DNA of 64,000 nt from Acridotheres tristis. Its lineage: Eukaryota > Chordata > Aves > Passeriformes > Sturnidae. Shown piece after piece: positions 1-10,049 of this stretch; position 1 is the stretch's first letter, and every line of letters begins with the position of its first letter. The stretch is from NCBI GenBank assembly GCA_037013685.1, contig CM072886.1, forward strand, positions 23,629,080 through 23,693,079. Reading direction: 5' to 3'. Under the pieces are notes generated by a model. It was not told where the DNA came from, did no database searches, and saw only the letters and a list, made by a program, of their open reading frames with translations. A program made the position numbers and the translations under genes.

Positions 1-1383
1 TGTTCACACAGTTCTCCGTGTGAAGAGACAGCATTAGAGGAGCCAGCAAGAAGCAGAAATGAAGTTCTGTAAATGGATCCACTGCCTCTAAGCAGACATA
101 GGCTCTCAGAAATAACTGAATCCACATGTAAATGTCAGGCGCAAAAACCGAGATACTGTTCAGAAATGAAACAATTCTATTTGTCTTTTCCAAGTTTTCT
201 TCTTTCCTCAACAGAATAATCATGTTGCAAAAAAAAGTCTTATAAAGATTGCAACAGTGATATGCTTAAAAAATTATTCAGAAATTATATTAATCACCAT
301 CAAACAAGCATCATTCATAAGCTTGTATGATTAAATTACAACTTAATCTAGAAGACTTGGAAATACTTTTTAATGCAATTTTTTTCTGTACCTATTTTCA
401 AGCACAAGAACTCTGTATATACTCATTCATAGCAGCAATTTGGCTTTATAAAGATGTTTGAATCCTGACACAAGGAAGAAATTAGGTTTATGAAAGCAAC
501 TCACTGACTCAGCAAGCTCAAAGGCAAGGCTGTAAAAGTTCATCCAATGACTTTTTACACATGAAAAATCCAATATAATTTAAGACATTTCCAAAGTACT
601 AAGGAGGGGGAAATCCTTAGCCATCAAGCCTGCACTGAGTTTTTTTGGGAGAAAAGGAGACACAAAAAAGCTATCCATTTCGAAGCTATCCATTTTATAA
701 ACTGGTTATCCTAAACAGAGAGAAAAAAAACAAGACAGAAATGCTGCTGTGTGCTAAACACATGGCCCAAAGTACAAAGTCAACATTTCAGCCACTCTGT
801 TAAACCTCTCTGCAAACCAGACTAAGATGACAAACATGACCCCTGGCTCTTTGGAACCGCACCGCTGCATTGCACAACCACGCCGAGCTCCCGCCCGCCA
901 CCAGCACCAGCCGGCCCCGAAATATCCCCAAAATGTGGCACCAAGGAGGGACAACCTGTCTGGCATTTAGCAGCTGCTCCTTCGCCATGTGCCTGTGGCC
1001 CTCCCTTCAAGCTCCCACCCTTGCAGCATGTCCCGTCTCCAAGATGTCACCAGCTGACAGCCTCCAGTAGGTACCTGCCTGAAGAGCCAGCACACCCTCA
1101 TCTAAAAGCCAAATCATTCCCCAAGTAGCTTAGCAATGGGCAAGTGTTTGCAAGGTACTCAATTTCAAAAAAAAGGAAAAGAAACTAAATACCAACTTAT
1201 ACCAAACTAGTTTTTCAGCATCATTTTCTTCGTGCAGTTTCTCCCTATTTCCAAGACCAAGTAGCAAATGAAAGTCAAATCAGCACTTTGTTTTTTGGGA
1301 TCAGGCTGAGAAGCTGGCTTTAAGGAGCCATTACAAAAGAAGTTTGGACAAAAGCAAAGCACTCAGTTATTTTAAGCACGTAC
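1..1383 (-). other. PON2: PON2 intron 2 (partial, runs off the left edge)
   Basis: This stretch follows the exon 2 donor on the minus strand. I searched its minus strand for the expected exon 3 signature (Gly-Ser-Glu-Asp followed by Leu-Pro-Asn-Gly-Leu) and did not find it, so exon 3 and the rest of the gene should lie to the left of the window. It is AT-rich, with no repeat family or RNA gene that I recognise; the short open frames near 750-1,070 look like chance. Confidence 0.6.
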
Positions 1384-1454
1384 CGATCCCTTTAATGAGC
1401 CGGCAGTTCGGGAGGCTCACTGGGGCCACTTCCCGTGAAGCATTGAGTCTGTTC
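1384..1454 (-). CDS. PON2: PON2 coding exon 2
   Basis: Read on the minus strand, an acceptor ending CTGCAG lies just above 1454 and a donor GTACGT just below 1384. The 71-base exon completes the split Arg codon from exon 1 and reads [20 protein letters not shown], then KGI, ending one base into the next codon. This is the second exon of all vertebrate paraoxonases and carries the conserved Cys42. It is too short to show up as a long open frame. Confidence 0.87.
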
Positions 1455-4400
1455 CTGCAGGAGGAAAGGACAGGGTTAAACAGCACACAGCCAGTTTTGG
1501 AACAGGTAACGTTCCTAGTTTTCAATTCTATTGTCTGCCATATTGCAGCAACAAATCAGCTGTAAAATACTGAATAAGCAAACTCCAGAACCAACAGCAG
1601 CAACTGCTCCAAATCACTGCAATGGTTACACATGACCAAGGATTAAGTGATTCTTCTGCACTGAGTAACTTCAGAAGCTTCATTTTGTTCATAAGCTTCA
1701 GCAACAAGCTTTCATGACCCACTGCAGCTCAGATTATAAAATAACATAACCACACTTCCTTCAGTTTTCAGATACCTAAATATACAAGCACTCTGCAATT
1801 AGGACCAACATTTCACAGGAGGTGATCTTCTGCTGCAACCCGCTGCCTATTTTTGGTGACCAGGCCAGCAGCAGTTGCCCTTTTTTCATTTTTGTCTACT
1901 TCGAAGGTAGCAATGGCACTGTTGCAAGGCAGGAGTACTCATTTCCTTACAACAAGCAGGACTTGGTAGTATGATTTCCAGCAATTACCTTGTCCCCTCC
2001 TCTTCATTCCTGGTAACCACCCCAAGAATTACCCTTCATCAGTGCTTATTTCATTAATGAATGCACATGAAATTCCACCTCTGGCCCATACTTCACTGGA
2101 CAAACAGATACAGACAGGCACACAAATTCGTATTTCTCCATTTCCTCTGTTCCAAGTTGTTTGCAACTCTGCATGAATGACACATTACAACTGGGAGGCT
2201 TGACCATGCTGTTCTGCAGTGACACAAGAAAATATGTTGCATTTCTATGTATTCTAGTGTGCTAGAATATTTCTTTCTCTTTTTTTCTGCCCAGAAGGAA
2301 GCATTTAACCTAACGTAGTAACTCCTTTGCATGACTACCATATGCATGTGCTGAGGTTATTGCTGCAACCACAGGAAATTCTGAATGCAAAGATCCCATA
2401 GCAAAACTTTGCCGTGTTTATGTTATAGTTTTAGGCATAAACATAAACCAAGCAGCATTATCAGTCAGTGATATGAAAAATATGTGATACAGTTGAGCAC
2501 TGTATGGTATGTCAGTCCTGCATTTTTTTAATCACTTAAACATGAATTGTAAATTGCTTCAGTGCTGTATCACTGACACAGGTTGCTAATGTGAGGCCAA
2601 AAGAAAAGAAGAAAAACAGCAAAAAGTGCAGACGACAGCAAGGGAAAGGAGCCAAGTTAAACCCTCCCAAACCCTCTCTGCCAGCACAGGAGAACTGACA
2701 GCACCACGCTGGCTCCCAGCCCACACATGGCACAGGAGGGATATCAGCTGCCCCCTTACCCACCAGCATCCTGGCACAGCCAAACCCTCCAAGCCCTCGA
2801 GGGTGGCTCACGGTGATCCTGCCTGAAGTTGCACTGCTGCCTGCTTAGGGCTTTTCCCTTCCCTACTTTCATCAGCTTCTCCCAGGCAGGCTGCAAGCCA
2901 CCCTGAACCAAAGCACAGCAGGAACTCAGCCAGCACCCAGCAAGGGATGATGATATCCCGACAACATTCCCAGGGAAACACTTCATGGGCTGGAATGAGA
3001 GTAATTCAAAAGGACACCAGTCACAAGCCTGCAGCATATATAGAGGTTTTTCCAAAACGTGTCAGTTTATCTAGCTCAGACAGCCTCAGCCATGCAGCCA
3101 GATGGCCTCGATTACTAACTGGCCATACTAAGAACGGCCTGGAATATGGAGGACCTGCAATATGTACAGGATGCAATTTCAAATAAAGCAAGAGTTTTTG
3201 CTACTTAGTGCAACTCCAGTGTATGGCACCTTTTCCCTCACAGTTTCTCTTTCCAGTTTCAGTCCTCCACCTGCTGTCCTACTTCATAGGACACAGACCA
3301 CAGGCCTTCCCTTTCCTTCAGAAGGAATCCATTGTATATTCAAAGACCTCTCTCTCTTTTAGATTTCCTCATCTCTAGACTAACCAATCATGAATCTTTC
3401 GGGGTTGGATTCTGGGTTGGTTTTTTTGTTTGTTTGTTTTTTTTTTTTTTAATTCAGAATGAACTGCAGAAAGTCTTTGTTGGATTCCTGCCCTTTGGGT
3501 AGGAGATGAATAAAAGAGACCCTTGGCAAGAGCTAACACCACCCACAGTTCCTCCTCTCAAGACTGTGTTAAATTACTTTTAGAGTACTTTGTGATCTGA
3601 AGTTGTGTGTTTCCAAACTTGGCAACTGTCTTAAGACTGCTGGTACATTGCAGTTTGCAGGAAACACAGCACACACAGGAAAAACCTGCAAAGAGCTACA
3701 GAGGCAGGGGAATCCTCTTTCTCCACGGAGATTCTCCTTTACCAGATTCCTAGCATTTCATCTATTTGTTCAGTTTGGAGGAGAGGTGGAGTCCCTGCTC
3801 TTCACAGCACTTTGAAATGACTCACCCCACTAAAGCCTGGGAGTATCTTCCATTTCTGCTATCCCAGTTTATGCAACTCCAGGGCAGGAGGGCCCCGTTA
3901 CCACCGTGGCTGTCACCAATAATACTCATGGTGGATTTACTGCAACAGGCAAACTCATCCATGCCAGGTACCAGTGTCCAGGCAGTAAAGCTCTTGTTCT
4001 GTAATTAGTCACAATTACTATCTACCCAAAGTTCAATTAGCTGGATGTCATTGCTTTGAAATCAGACATTTGGAGTCCTTGTGAACACATTGTGAACATA
4101 AGCAAAATTACAATGACTTAGTCACCTTCCAATACAGTAATTCAGCATCACTTTTGTGACCTGAAAGCACCAGTTACACATTTGGGAGCTTTCAGGACAG
4201 AAGCTGCTTTAAGACCAGTGCCCACATTCATACCTCATGGCATGAGGTATGTGATATGGAGCATGATGCGGCTGGTTATTCCAGCTCACAACAAGTGAGG
4301 TCACAACTTAGGATCACCAAAGCCTGTGCTCCATCAGACAAAACCACATCTACATAGGGGCTACTGTTATACAGAGGTCAGCTTTGGTAGAACATAATCC

Positions 4401-5483
4401 AAGTTTCTGGCAAAGTGGTTTGGGGTTTGGTCAGTCAGGAGCTGAGGTAAATTCAGACAGTGCTTTTGGCACCTTCTCCCTTTGTCCCCCTTGCTTCCAA
4501 CATCATCCTAGGGAGGATTTTATATCCACTCAGTGCAAAGTGCATTTCCGCTGCATACATGGTCCCGAAGTCAGTTTATGCCGAAACCAGATGAAAAGGG
4601 CATCACAGCGCCTACATTTTGAAAAAAGCCGATTCCCTTGATAACGTTGACAGCAATGACGATGATGATGAAGAACCCTTTCCCTCCGGCTGACACTGCG
4701 CTAATGCAGGTGTTGGCTAAATTGTGCCCGAGACCGGGAGCTGCGGTGTCTTCCCGCTGGGAGGGCGAGACCCGGCTGAGCCCCGCGTCGGGACCCGGCT
4801 GAGTCCCACACTGAGACCCGGCTCAGCCCGGCACTGGGACCCGGCTGAGTCCCGCACTGGGACCCGGCTCAGTCCCGCACTGGGACCCGGCTCAGTCCCG
4901 CACTGGGACCCGGCTCAGCCCGGCACTGGGACCCGGCTGAGTCCCGCACTGAGACCCGGCTCAGCCCGGCACTGGGACCCGGCTCAGTCCCGCGCTGGGA
5001 CCCGGCTCAGTCCCGCACTGGGACCCGGCTGAGTCCCGCACTGAGACCCGGCTGAGTCCCGCACTGAGACCCGGCTCAGTCCCGCGCTGGGACCCGGCTG
5101 AGTCCCGCACTGAGACCCGGCTGAGTCCCGCACTGGGACCCGGCTCAGTCCCGCGCTGAGACCCGGCTCAGTCCCGCACTGAGACCCGGCTGAGTCCCGC
5201 ACTGAGACCCGGCTCAGTCCCGCACTGGGACCCGGCTGAGTCCCGCACTGGGACCCGGCTCAGTCCCGCACTGGGACCCGGCTGAATCCCGCACTGGGAC
5301 CCGGCTCAGTCCCGCACTGAGACCCGGCTCAGCCCCGCGGGATCCCACCCGGGGGTCGCCTCTGTCCCGCCCCGCCGGGACCCGCAGCCCCGAAGGGCCG
5401 CTCACCCACCGAAAGGCCAGCAGCCGCTCCGCCGCCAAGGCTGCCGCTATCCCGACGAGAGCCACCGCCAGCAGCTTCCCCAT
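1384..5483 (-). CDS. PON2: Paraoxonase 2 (PON2), 5' end only: exons 1 and 2
   Basis: Paraoxonases are calcium-dependent six-bladed beta-propeller lactonases/arylesterases; PON2 is the intracellular, membrane-associated member that hydrolyses lactones and limits oxidative stress. Two coding exons are visible, join(5483..5410, 1454..1384). Together they encode 48 full codons: a hydrophobic N-terminal segment ([20 protein letters not shown]), which in this family is an uncleaved signal/anchor, then NRLNASREV and [10 protein letters not shown]. The cysteine falls at residue 42, the position of the family's conserved disulfide cysteine (Cys42 in human PON1). Exon lengths (74 and 71 coding bases) and phases (2, then 1) fit the family. 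The catalytic calcium ligands and the His dyad lie in exons outside the window. PON2 is preferred over PON1/PON3 because it sits next to ASB4 and because of the ERLLA motif at the end of exon 1; paralogue assignment is an inference. Confidence 0.87.
1455..5409 (-). other. PON2: PON2 intron 1
   Basis: Intron of about 3.95 kb between the two coding exons. Its 5' part (4,730-5,409) belongs to the CpG island and is mostly the 23-bp minisatellite. The rest is ordinary unique sequence with a T-rich run near 3,420-3,452. Several open frames of 60-100 codons occur (for example 2,536-3,055 minus) but they overlap in several frames and have no splice or family support. Confidence 0.7.
4769..5341. repeat. 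23-bp CpG-rich minisatellite, 24 full units plus a partial one
   Basis: Units begin GACCCGGCT at 4769, 4792, 4815 and every 23 bases up to 5321 with no insertion or deletion, so the array stays in register throughout. Most variation is at a few sites: C or G after GGCT, TCCCG or CCCGG in the middle, CACT or CGCT, and a final G or A. Most units carry two CpGs, about 50 in the array. Units ending in GG can pair GTCCC with GGGAC across the junction to the next unit; units ending in GA break one pair. The array lies in PON2 intron 1, about 70 bp from the exon 1 donor. Because three units are 69 bp, open frames run through it on both strands; these are by-products. Confidence 0.97.
5410..5483 (-). 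CDS. PON2: PON2 coding exon 1 with start codon
   Basis: The start codon is at 5483-5481 on the minus strand, in a strong context (G at +4). The exon encodes 24 codons plus two bases and ends TTTCG before a GTGGGT donor. A second GT four bases further on would break the frame into exon 2, so the upstream donor is chosen on phase. The product is a hydrophobic helix rich in Leu and Ala, the family's retained N-terminal anchor. Confidence 0.88.
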
Positions 5484-5505
5484 GGCTGCTCCCGGCTCCG
5501 CCGCT

Positions 5506-5545
5506 CCCGTCCCGGCCCGTCCCGTCCCGTCCCGTCCCGTCCCGC
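5506..5545 (-). repeat. CCCGT pentanucleotide repeat in the PON2 5' leader (GGGAC runs in sense)
   Basis: Eight consecutive pentamers, six CCCGT plus one CCCGG and one CCCGC. On the coding (minus) strand this is eight GGG runs separated by two-base spacers, 23 to 62 bases upstream of the start codon. It fits the usual pattern for a G-quadruplex with short loops, both in DNA at the promoter and in the mRNA leader. Whether it is transcribed depends on the unmapped start site. Confidence 0.85.
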
Positions 5546-5650
5546 CCCCGGGGCCCGGCGTTGCCTCGCTCGCCCCCGCCCCGCCCGGCCGTGCCCGCGG
5601 CGCTGCCCGCCCGCCGGACCGCGGCACCGGGCCAGGCTGGGCTCTCTGCA

Positions 5651-6299
5651 GGCTCCCTGCTACTGCTCCCGTGGGAAAGGCAGGGAACAACTTCCAGCTC
5701 CGTTATAAAGAAATGTATGCGTTGTACAAAAAGAAGTGTGTCGGACTTAGGCATGATGCAGAATGTTTCAGGTACTCCTTGTGCACCTCTGCTGGGATGT
5801 ACACGCTATTATGTGTACACTCGTACTAAAGCTCCCCCCCCCGCAACTGATGTTTCTTCCACTGCCACTCTCCTTCCAATATCCTCTGTGCAGGAGAAGG
5901 GCTGCAGAACCCACTTCAGGGCTCCAAGGTTCCTCCATACAGCAATATGCTTCTGCATTATCTTCAGTGCTGGTCTCTCTGTGCTTTCTGCTTTTGGAGG
6001 AACACATCTGGCAGGTTAAAGACCTCCCTCAGCAGATCTTTCCCTCCCCTGCACAGTGAATGTCCTCACCTGCACACATGCCTTTGCACTTTTCGGAACG
6101 TCTGAGCCATCATTTAAAAAGGCTTTTCTGCTCTTCTTACCCCTACCCTTGCCTTTGAGGCCAAGCAGATGCTCCACACTTAGTAGTATTTCAAGTGTGT
6201 CAGGGAAGAAGAGGGACACTAAAATACCTTTCCTCCTCAATTTTGGAATACTCCTTTTCCCTTTTCTGGTCCTTGATTACTTTTAAATTATAGATAGAT
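5651..6299. other. Intergenic, upstream of PON2
   Basis: AT-leaning sequence after the CpG island. Overlapping open frames between 5,561 and 6,286 show no recognisable domain or splice pattern. I see nothing else. Confidence 0.5.
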
Positions 6300-6985
6300 G
6301 AGGTTTTTTTGGGAGGAATGCATGGGGTTGTTGTGATTCAAGTGCAGGATCTGGCAGTTGGCCCTTGTTGAACCTTATACTATTGGCATCAGCCCGGGGA
6401 TCCAGCCTGTCCAGATCCTGCTGCAGAGCTTTCCTGCCCTCCAGCAGATTAACACTCCCACACAGCTTGGTGTTGCCTCAAACTTACTGATGGTGTCCTA
6501 GATTTCCACATCCAGATAAATATATTAAACAGGACTAGACCAGATACTGAGCCCAAGGGAACACCACTCATCCACCATCTGGATTTAACTCCATGCACCA
6601 CTACTCTCTGGGTCCAGCCATCCAGATAGCTTTTTCACCCAGTGGAGAGTGTACCCGTCCAAAACTTGAGCAGTTTCTCCAGGAGAATTCTATGTGAAAT
6701 TATGTCAAAGGATTTTAAAAGTTTAGGTAGGCACATCCACAGCCTTTCCCTCATGCACTAGGCAGGTCACCTTGCCATAGGAGGAGACCAGGTTTGCCAA
6801 GCAGCATCTGCCTTTCCCAAGCCCGTGGTGGCTGGGCCTGATCCCCTGCTTGTCCTGCACATTCCATTTGATGGCGCTCTAGATGACCTGTTCCATGGCC
6901 TTCCCTGGCACTGAAGTCAGGCTGCCAGGACTGCATTGCAATACTCCAACTGTGCCAGCCTCCCCACCCTGTTTCCATGATTGCA
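6300..6985 (-). mobile_element. CR1 LINE fragment, reverse-transcriptase part of ORF2
   Basis: On the minus strand the sequence keeps recognisable pieces of the CR1 reverse transcriptase in broken frames: SLTSVPGKAMEQVI near 6,930-6,890, the SGVPLGSV version of the CR1 SGVPQGSV motif near 6,560, and [10 protein letters not shown] near 6,425-6,395. Stops and frameshifts show it is inactive. The 3'UTR and 3'-terminal octamers of CR1 are missing. Confidence 0.88.
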
Positions 6986-7009
6986 CTGTATCATAGTTTT
7001 TCTTGCTAC

Positions 7010-7445
7010 ATAATGAATTCCTGCTCCTCCTGTTTGTTGCCCATGCTGCATGCATTGGTGCAGATGCATTTGATTTGGACGATTGTTAGGGTAGAAGCCC
7101 TAAGTCCTGCATGACCATTTTCACACACTTCTGTGATTTCTAACACCTCCAAAACACCTGCACCTCTGCTGCCATGTGGATCTCCATCCATCTCCATCCC
7201 CCTGCCACTGAGGCAGCAGAATAAAAGAGCATGCTAGCACACCATCCATCAAACATTGATGTACTGCCTCCAGGCTCATCTGTAACTAGACAGGTTTTAT
7301 CCCCTTTCCCCTTCAAATCTAGTTTAAAGCTCTTCCAATGAGCCTTCCTAACTGGGCAAAGAGATCAGGCATATCCTATCTGTCACAAACAGACCTGCTG
7401 TCATGTCGATTGACCCATAATCAAAAAAAACCAGATTCTTCTGGC
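7010..7445 (-). mobile_element. CR1 LINE fragment, probable ORF1 esterase-like region
   Basis: The minus strand from about 7,440 to 7,320 reads FFDYGSIDMTAGLFVTD and then degenerates, resembling the CR1 ORF1 SGNH/esterase segment (FFDHG...GLL..DG.HLS). The remainder to 7,010 resembles the avian repeat sequence I associate with this part of CR1. It has the same orientation as the fragment at 6,300-6,985 and lies 5' of it, so both may be one element with the endonuclease region deleted. The match is from memory and less certain than the RT piece. Confidence 0.5.
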
Positions 7446-10049
7446 TTCTTATCTTAGGTTTCATACCAAGACCACTTTCCTAGCATAGTAGTTTTCATTT
7501 ATTTATTTACACTGCAGTTTAATTTGCAAAAGCACATACTGCTTACTGTCCAGAACTCAATTTTGAGGCAGGGTGGGAGCAATTCATCTGATAAAATATC
7601 AGTGTCTGCAGGGGAGATGAAGACATCAGAACTGGTCATAAGATTGCAGAAGTGGCCATACTGTGTCAGATCAAGGCTTCAACTCAACTGCTAATAAAGG
7701 CAGTAAGCATGGGCTTAGGAAGAGCAAGGGAATGGTGGGCAAGCTGGATAAATCCCCCAAGTTTCTTTCCTAGCTCTTAATTCTTTTTTGCTCAGTATGA
7801 TGAGGTTTACTTTTTAGTAATCCCTAACAGAATTATCATTCAAGTACTTTCCTGTCTTTCTATGAAGTGAGTTGTGCTTTTACTGTACTTTTTGCTGGTC
7901 TCAAGCCACCTAGGCACCCTTTATGGTCACGGCAGGAAACAGTTACTTTGAAGTAGCCATTCATATAAAAGGTGCCTAAAATAGATCACGAAATCTTTCC
8001 TAAGAACTGGACATTTCTCTGCATTCATTGGAAAGGAGCCTACAGTGACTAATTCAAGTGCAGAAATCTGCTCTGCAGATGCCTGAAGGCAGATGGAATG
8101 AATCTCCCTTGAAGTCTCTGCTTATCAAGTCACCCTTGACTGAAGGAAGACTCTGGGCTTCTCAGCAGCCTCCCTCCTCAGCACATCCCAGCCAGCCTGG
8201 GGTCTGCCCACTGGCACTGTCACATCCACTCTGGCTTCCCCTCACCAGCACCCCTGGCTGGCCGAGTGGCTGCAGCAATGCTGGAAAACTCTTGATTGCT
8301 TTTCGGTCTGTTGCAAATCCTCCTGTGGTCTTTGCTTTGGGGCACTCAGGAGAGACCTGGGGGTGACCTCCTGCCACATTGCATAATGACTAAAAGCAGG
8401 AATGAGTTGTGTGCACGTAATCAGCTGGAGAGGGATATGTACCAAGCCTGGTAGTGGAGGAAGCGAGCAGCGCAGGGAGACAAGAAAAGTCTTATGCTAA
8501 TTTAGTCATTTAGACTCCAGTCAGTGAAAGAAAAGAAACACTCAGTAAACAAGTCCAAGGGTGGATTTATTCCATCTGGGAAAGCAGGCATGAAGTAGGA
8601 CAAGTAGCAATCTGTAGATGCTTAGGCTTCCTCTCTCCTTGTCTCTCCTGGCTGATGGAAATGAGACAGTTTACTGAGAAAATAAAAGGGAGCATTTAAA
8701 TTAGTGAAGGCAAAGAGAAATCTTTCTACTAAAATTTTTGAAAGTCTTAAATCTTTCACTTGTAAAAGATGTGCCCTTTACATGTGTTTCTCTATCTCAT
8801 ATCATCATCTTTTTTAACAGGTAAGATACAAAGCTATGTACACACAGATTTGAATTTCATAACTATTTCAAAATGCATCATTCTTGAGTCATTAATGAAA
8901 CACAATATGTTTTACCAAACAAACTTTTAAAAAGCCAAAGCTCTCTTTTTATCCAGATTTTACTCTCTGTTATAGTGATATTAATCTGAAGTAAATCCAC
9001 CGATATCTGCATTGCCAACATATTTACAATTTATTTACACTAAAGATGAAAGGTCAGAATATGATTCTAGAGCACTTTTGGGGTGCCTATCTGACTAAAT
9101 ACAAAAGCCTACAATGCAGGTGTGATAATATTAAGTGGATCCTTCAGTTCATGGAGGGCACTGAGGGCCCCAAGCTCTGGAGGACATTGAGGGCAGATCT
9201 GATTGACAGCTCTTGAGGAGTCAGGCAGTGCTCAGTGACCCAGAGCTGCTCTACAAATACTGAATGAAATTCAGAAGAGGACATGTGGGTGTGAAGATAA
9301 GGAAGACGTTGCTATAGTTTAACTATAGAAACAAGCAGAAGATATCAACACAGTGTGGAAAGGTTCAAAGAGAGTCTAATGGGATCTTAAACTGAATTCA
9401 CTGGTTTTTCTGAATTCAGATCTTAAAACTGGGTTAATGTAAAGGCCACATCCATCAGATTGCTGCTGACATGCAGATGCTGAACTAGCTTCAAGTAAAA
9501 ATAAAAACTGGCAGGCAAGAAAGCTGTCTCCCACAAAACTGGGCAGAAATCACAAGCAAAGCCCATGGTTTGCCAACTGAAAGGTGGGGGAAAAGGCTTC
9601 TAAAGCTGCAGATCGTGGAAATTACAAGATTCTCTACAAATACTGCGGCCTAAAACCACTTTAACCCTGTTAGCTGATCAAAGGGAAATTGCAGATGGCC
9701 TGCTCAAATATCTCAGCAATATCTTAAACCTTGCATTCTTTAGCCCTGTTAGAGTTAAAAGCCACTTCTCAGCTCCCCATTCAAAAACCAGGAGCAGAGA
9801 TTCCTACAGCATCTTGGCTGTTGCCACAGAGCAAGGCAAAGTCCCTACTCACACCCTACCACTGCACATAAATACAGTGTCACCAACCAGTTAGAAAACA
9901 CGAGTTCACTACTATCACCTAATAAAGAGATTGCTACCTCAAGGCATTCAAGAAGACAGATGCATAGTATACCTTTTACAATGAAAAAGGTAAAAACATT
10001 CCTGCAGTGACACCAAGATACATTGATTTTCTCAACTGCTGAGAAGAAT
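7446..10049. other. Intergenic sequence without recognised features
   Basis: Unique-looking, AT-leaning DNA with only short scattered open frames. The stretch just before 10,050 could hold further decayed parts of the neighbouring reverse-transcriptase relic, but I cannot align it with confidence. Confidence 0.45.

Larger units (their letters stand above)
4730..5650 (-). promoter_or_regulatory. PON2: CpG island and presumed promoter of PON2
   Basis: GC content and CpG density rise sharply at about 4,730 and fall again near 5,650, enclosing exon 1. Transcription must start on the minus strand somewhere between 5,484 and about 5,650. I see no TATA box, as is usual for a CpG-island promoter. 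About two thirds of the island is made of the minisatellite at 4,769-5,341, so its CpG content is largely repeat-derived. Confidence 0.7.

Noticed and set aside
1..1383. PON2 exon 3 expected next to exon 2
   Set aside because: No minus-strand match to the conserved GSED/LPNGL block, so exon 3 is placed outside the window.
4724..5032. Open frame through the 23-bp minisatellite (also 4,984-5,202 and 5,214-5,690 minus)
   Set aside because: Three units equal 23 codons, so any frame without a stop stays open. The minus-strand frame joins PON2 exon 1 to intron 1, but the exon 1 donor and exon 2 phase show normal splicing.
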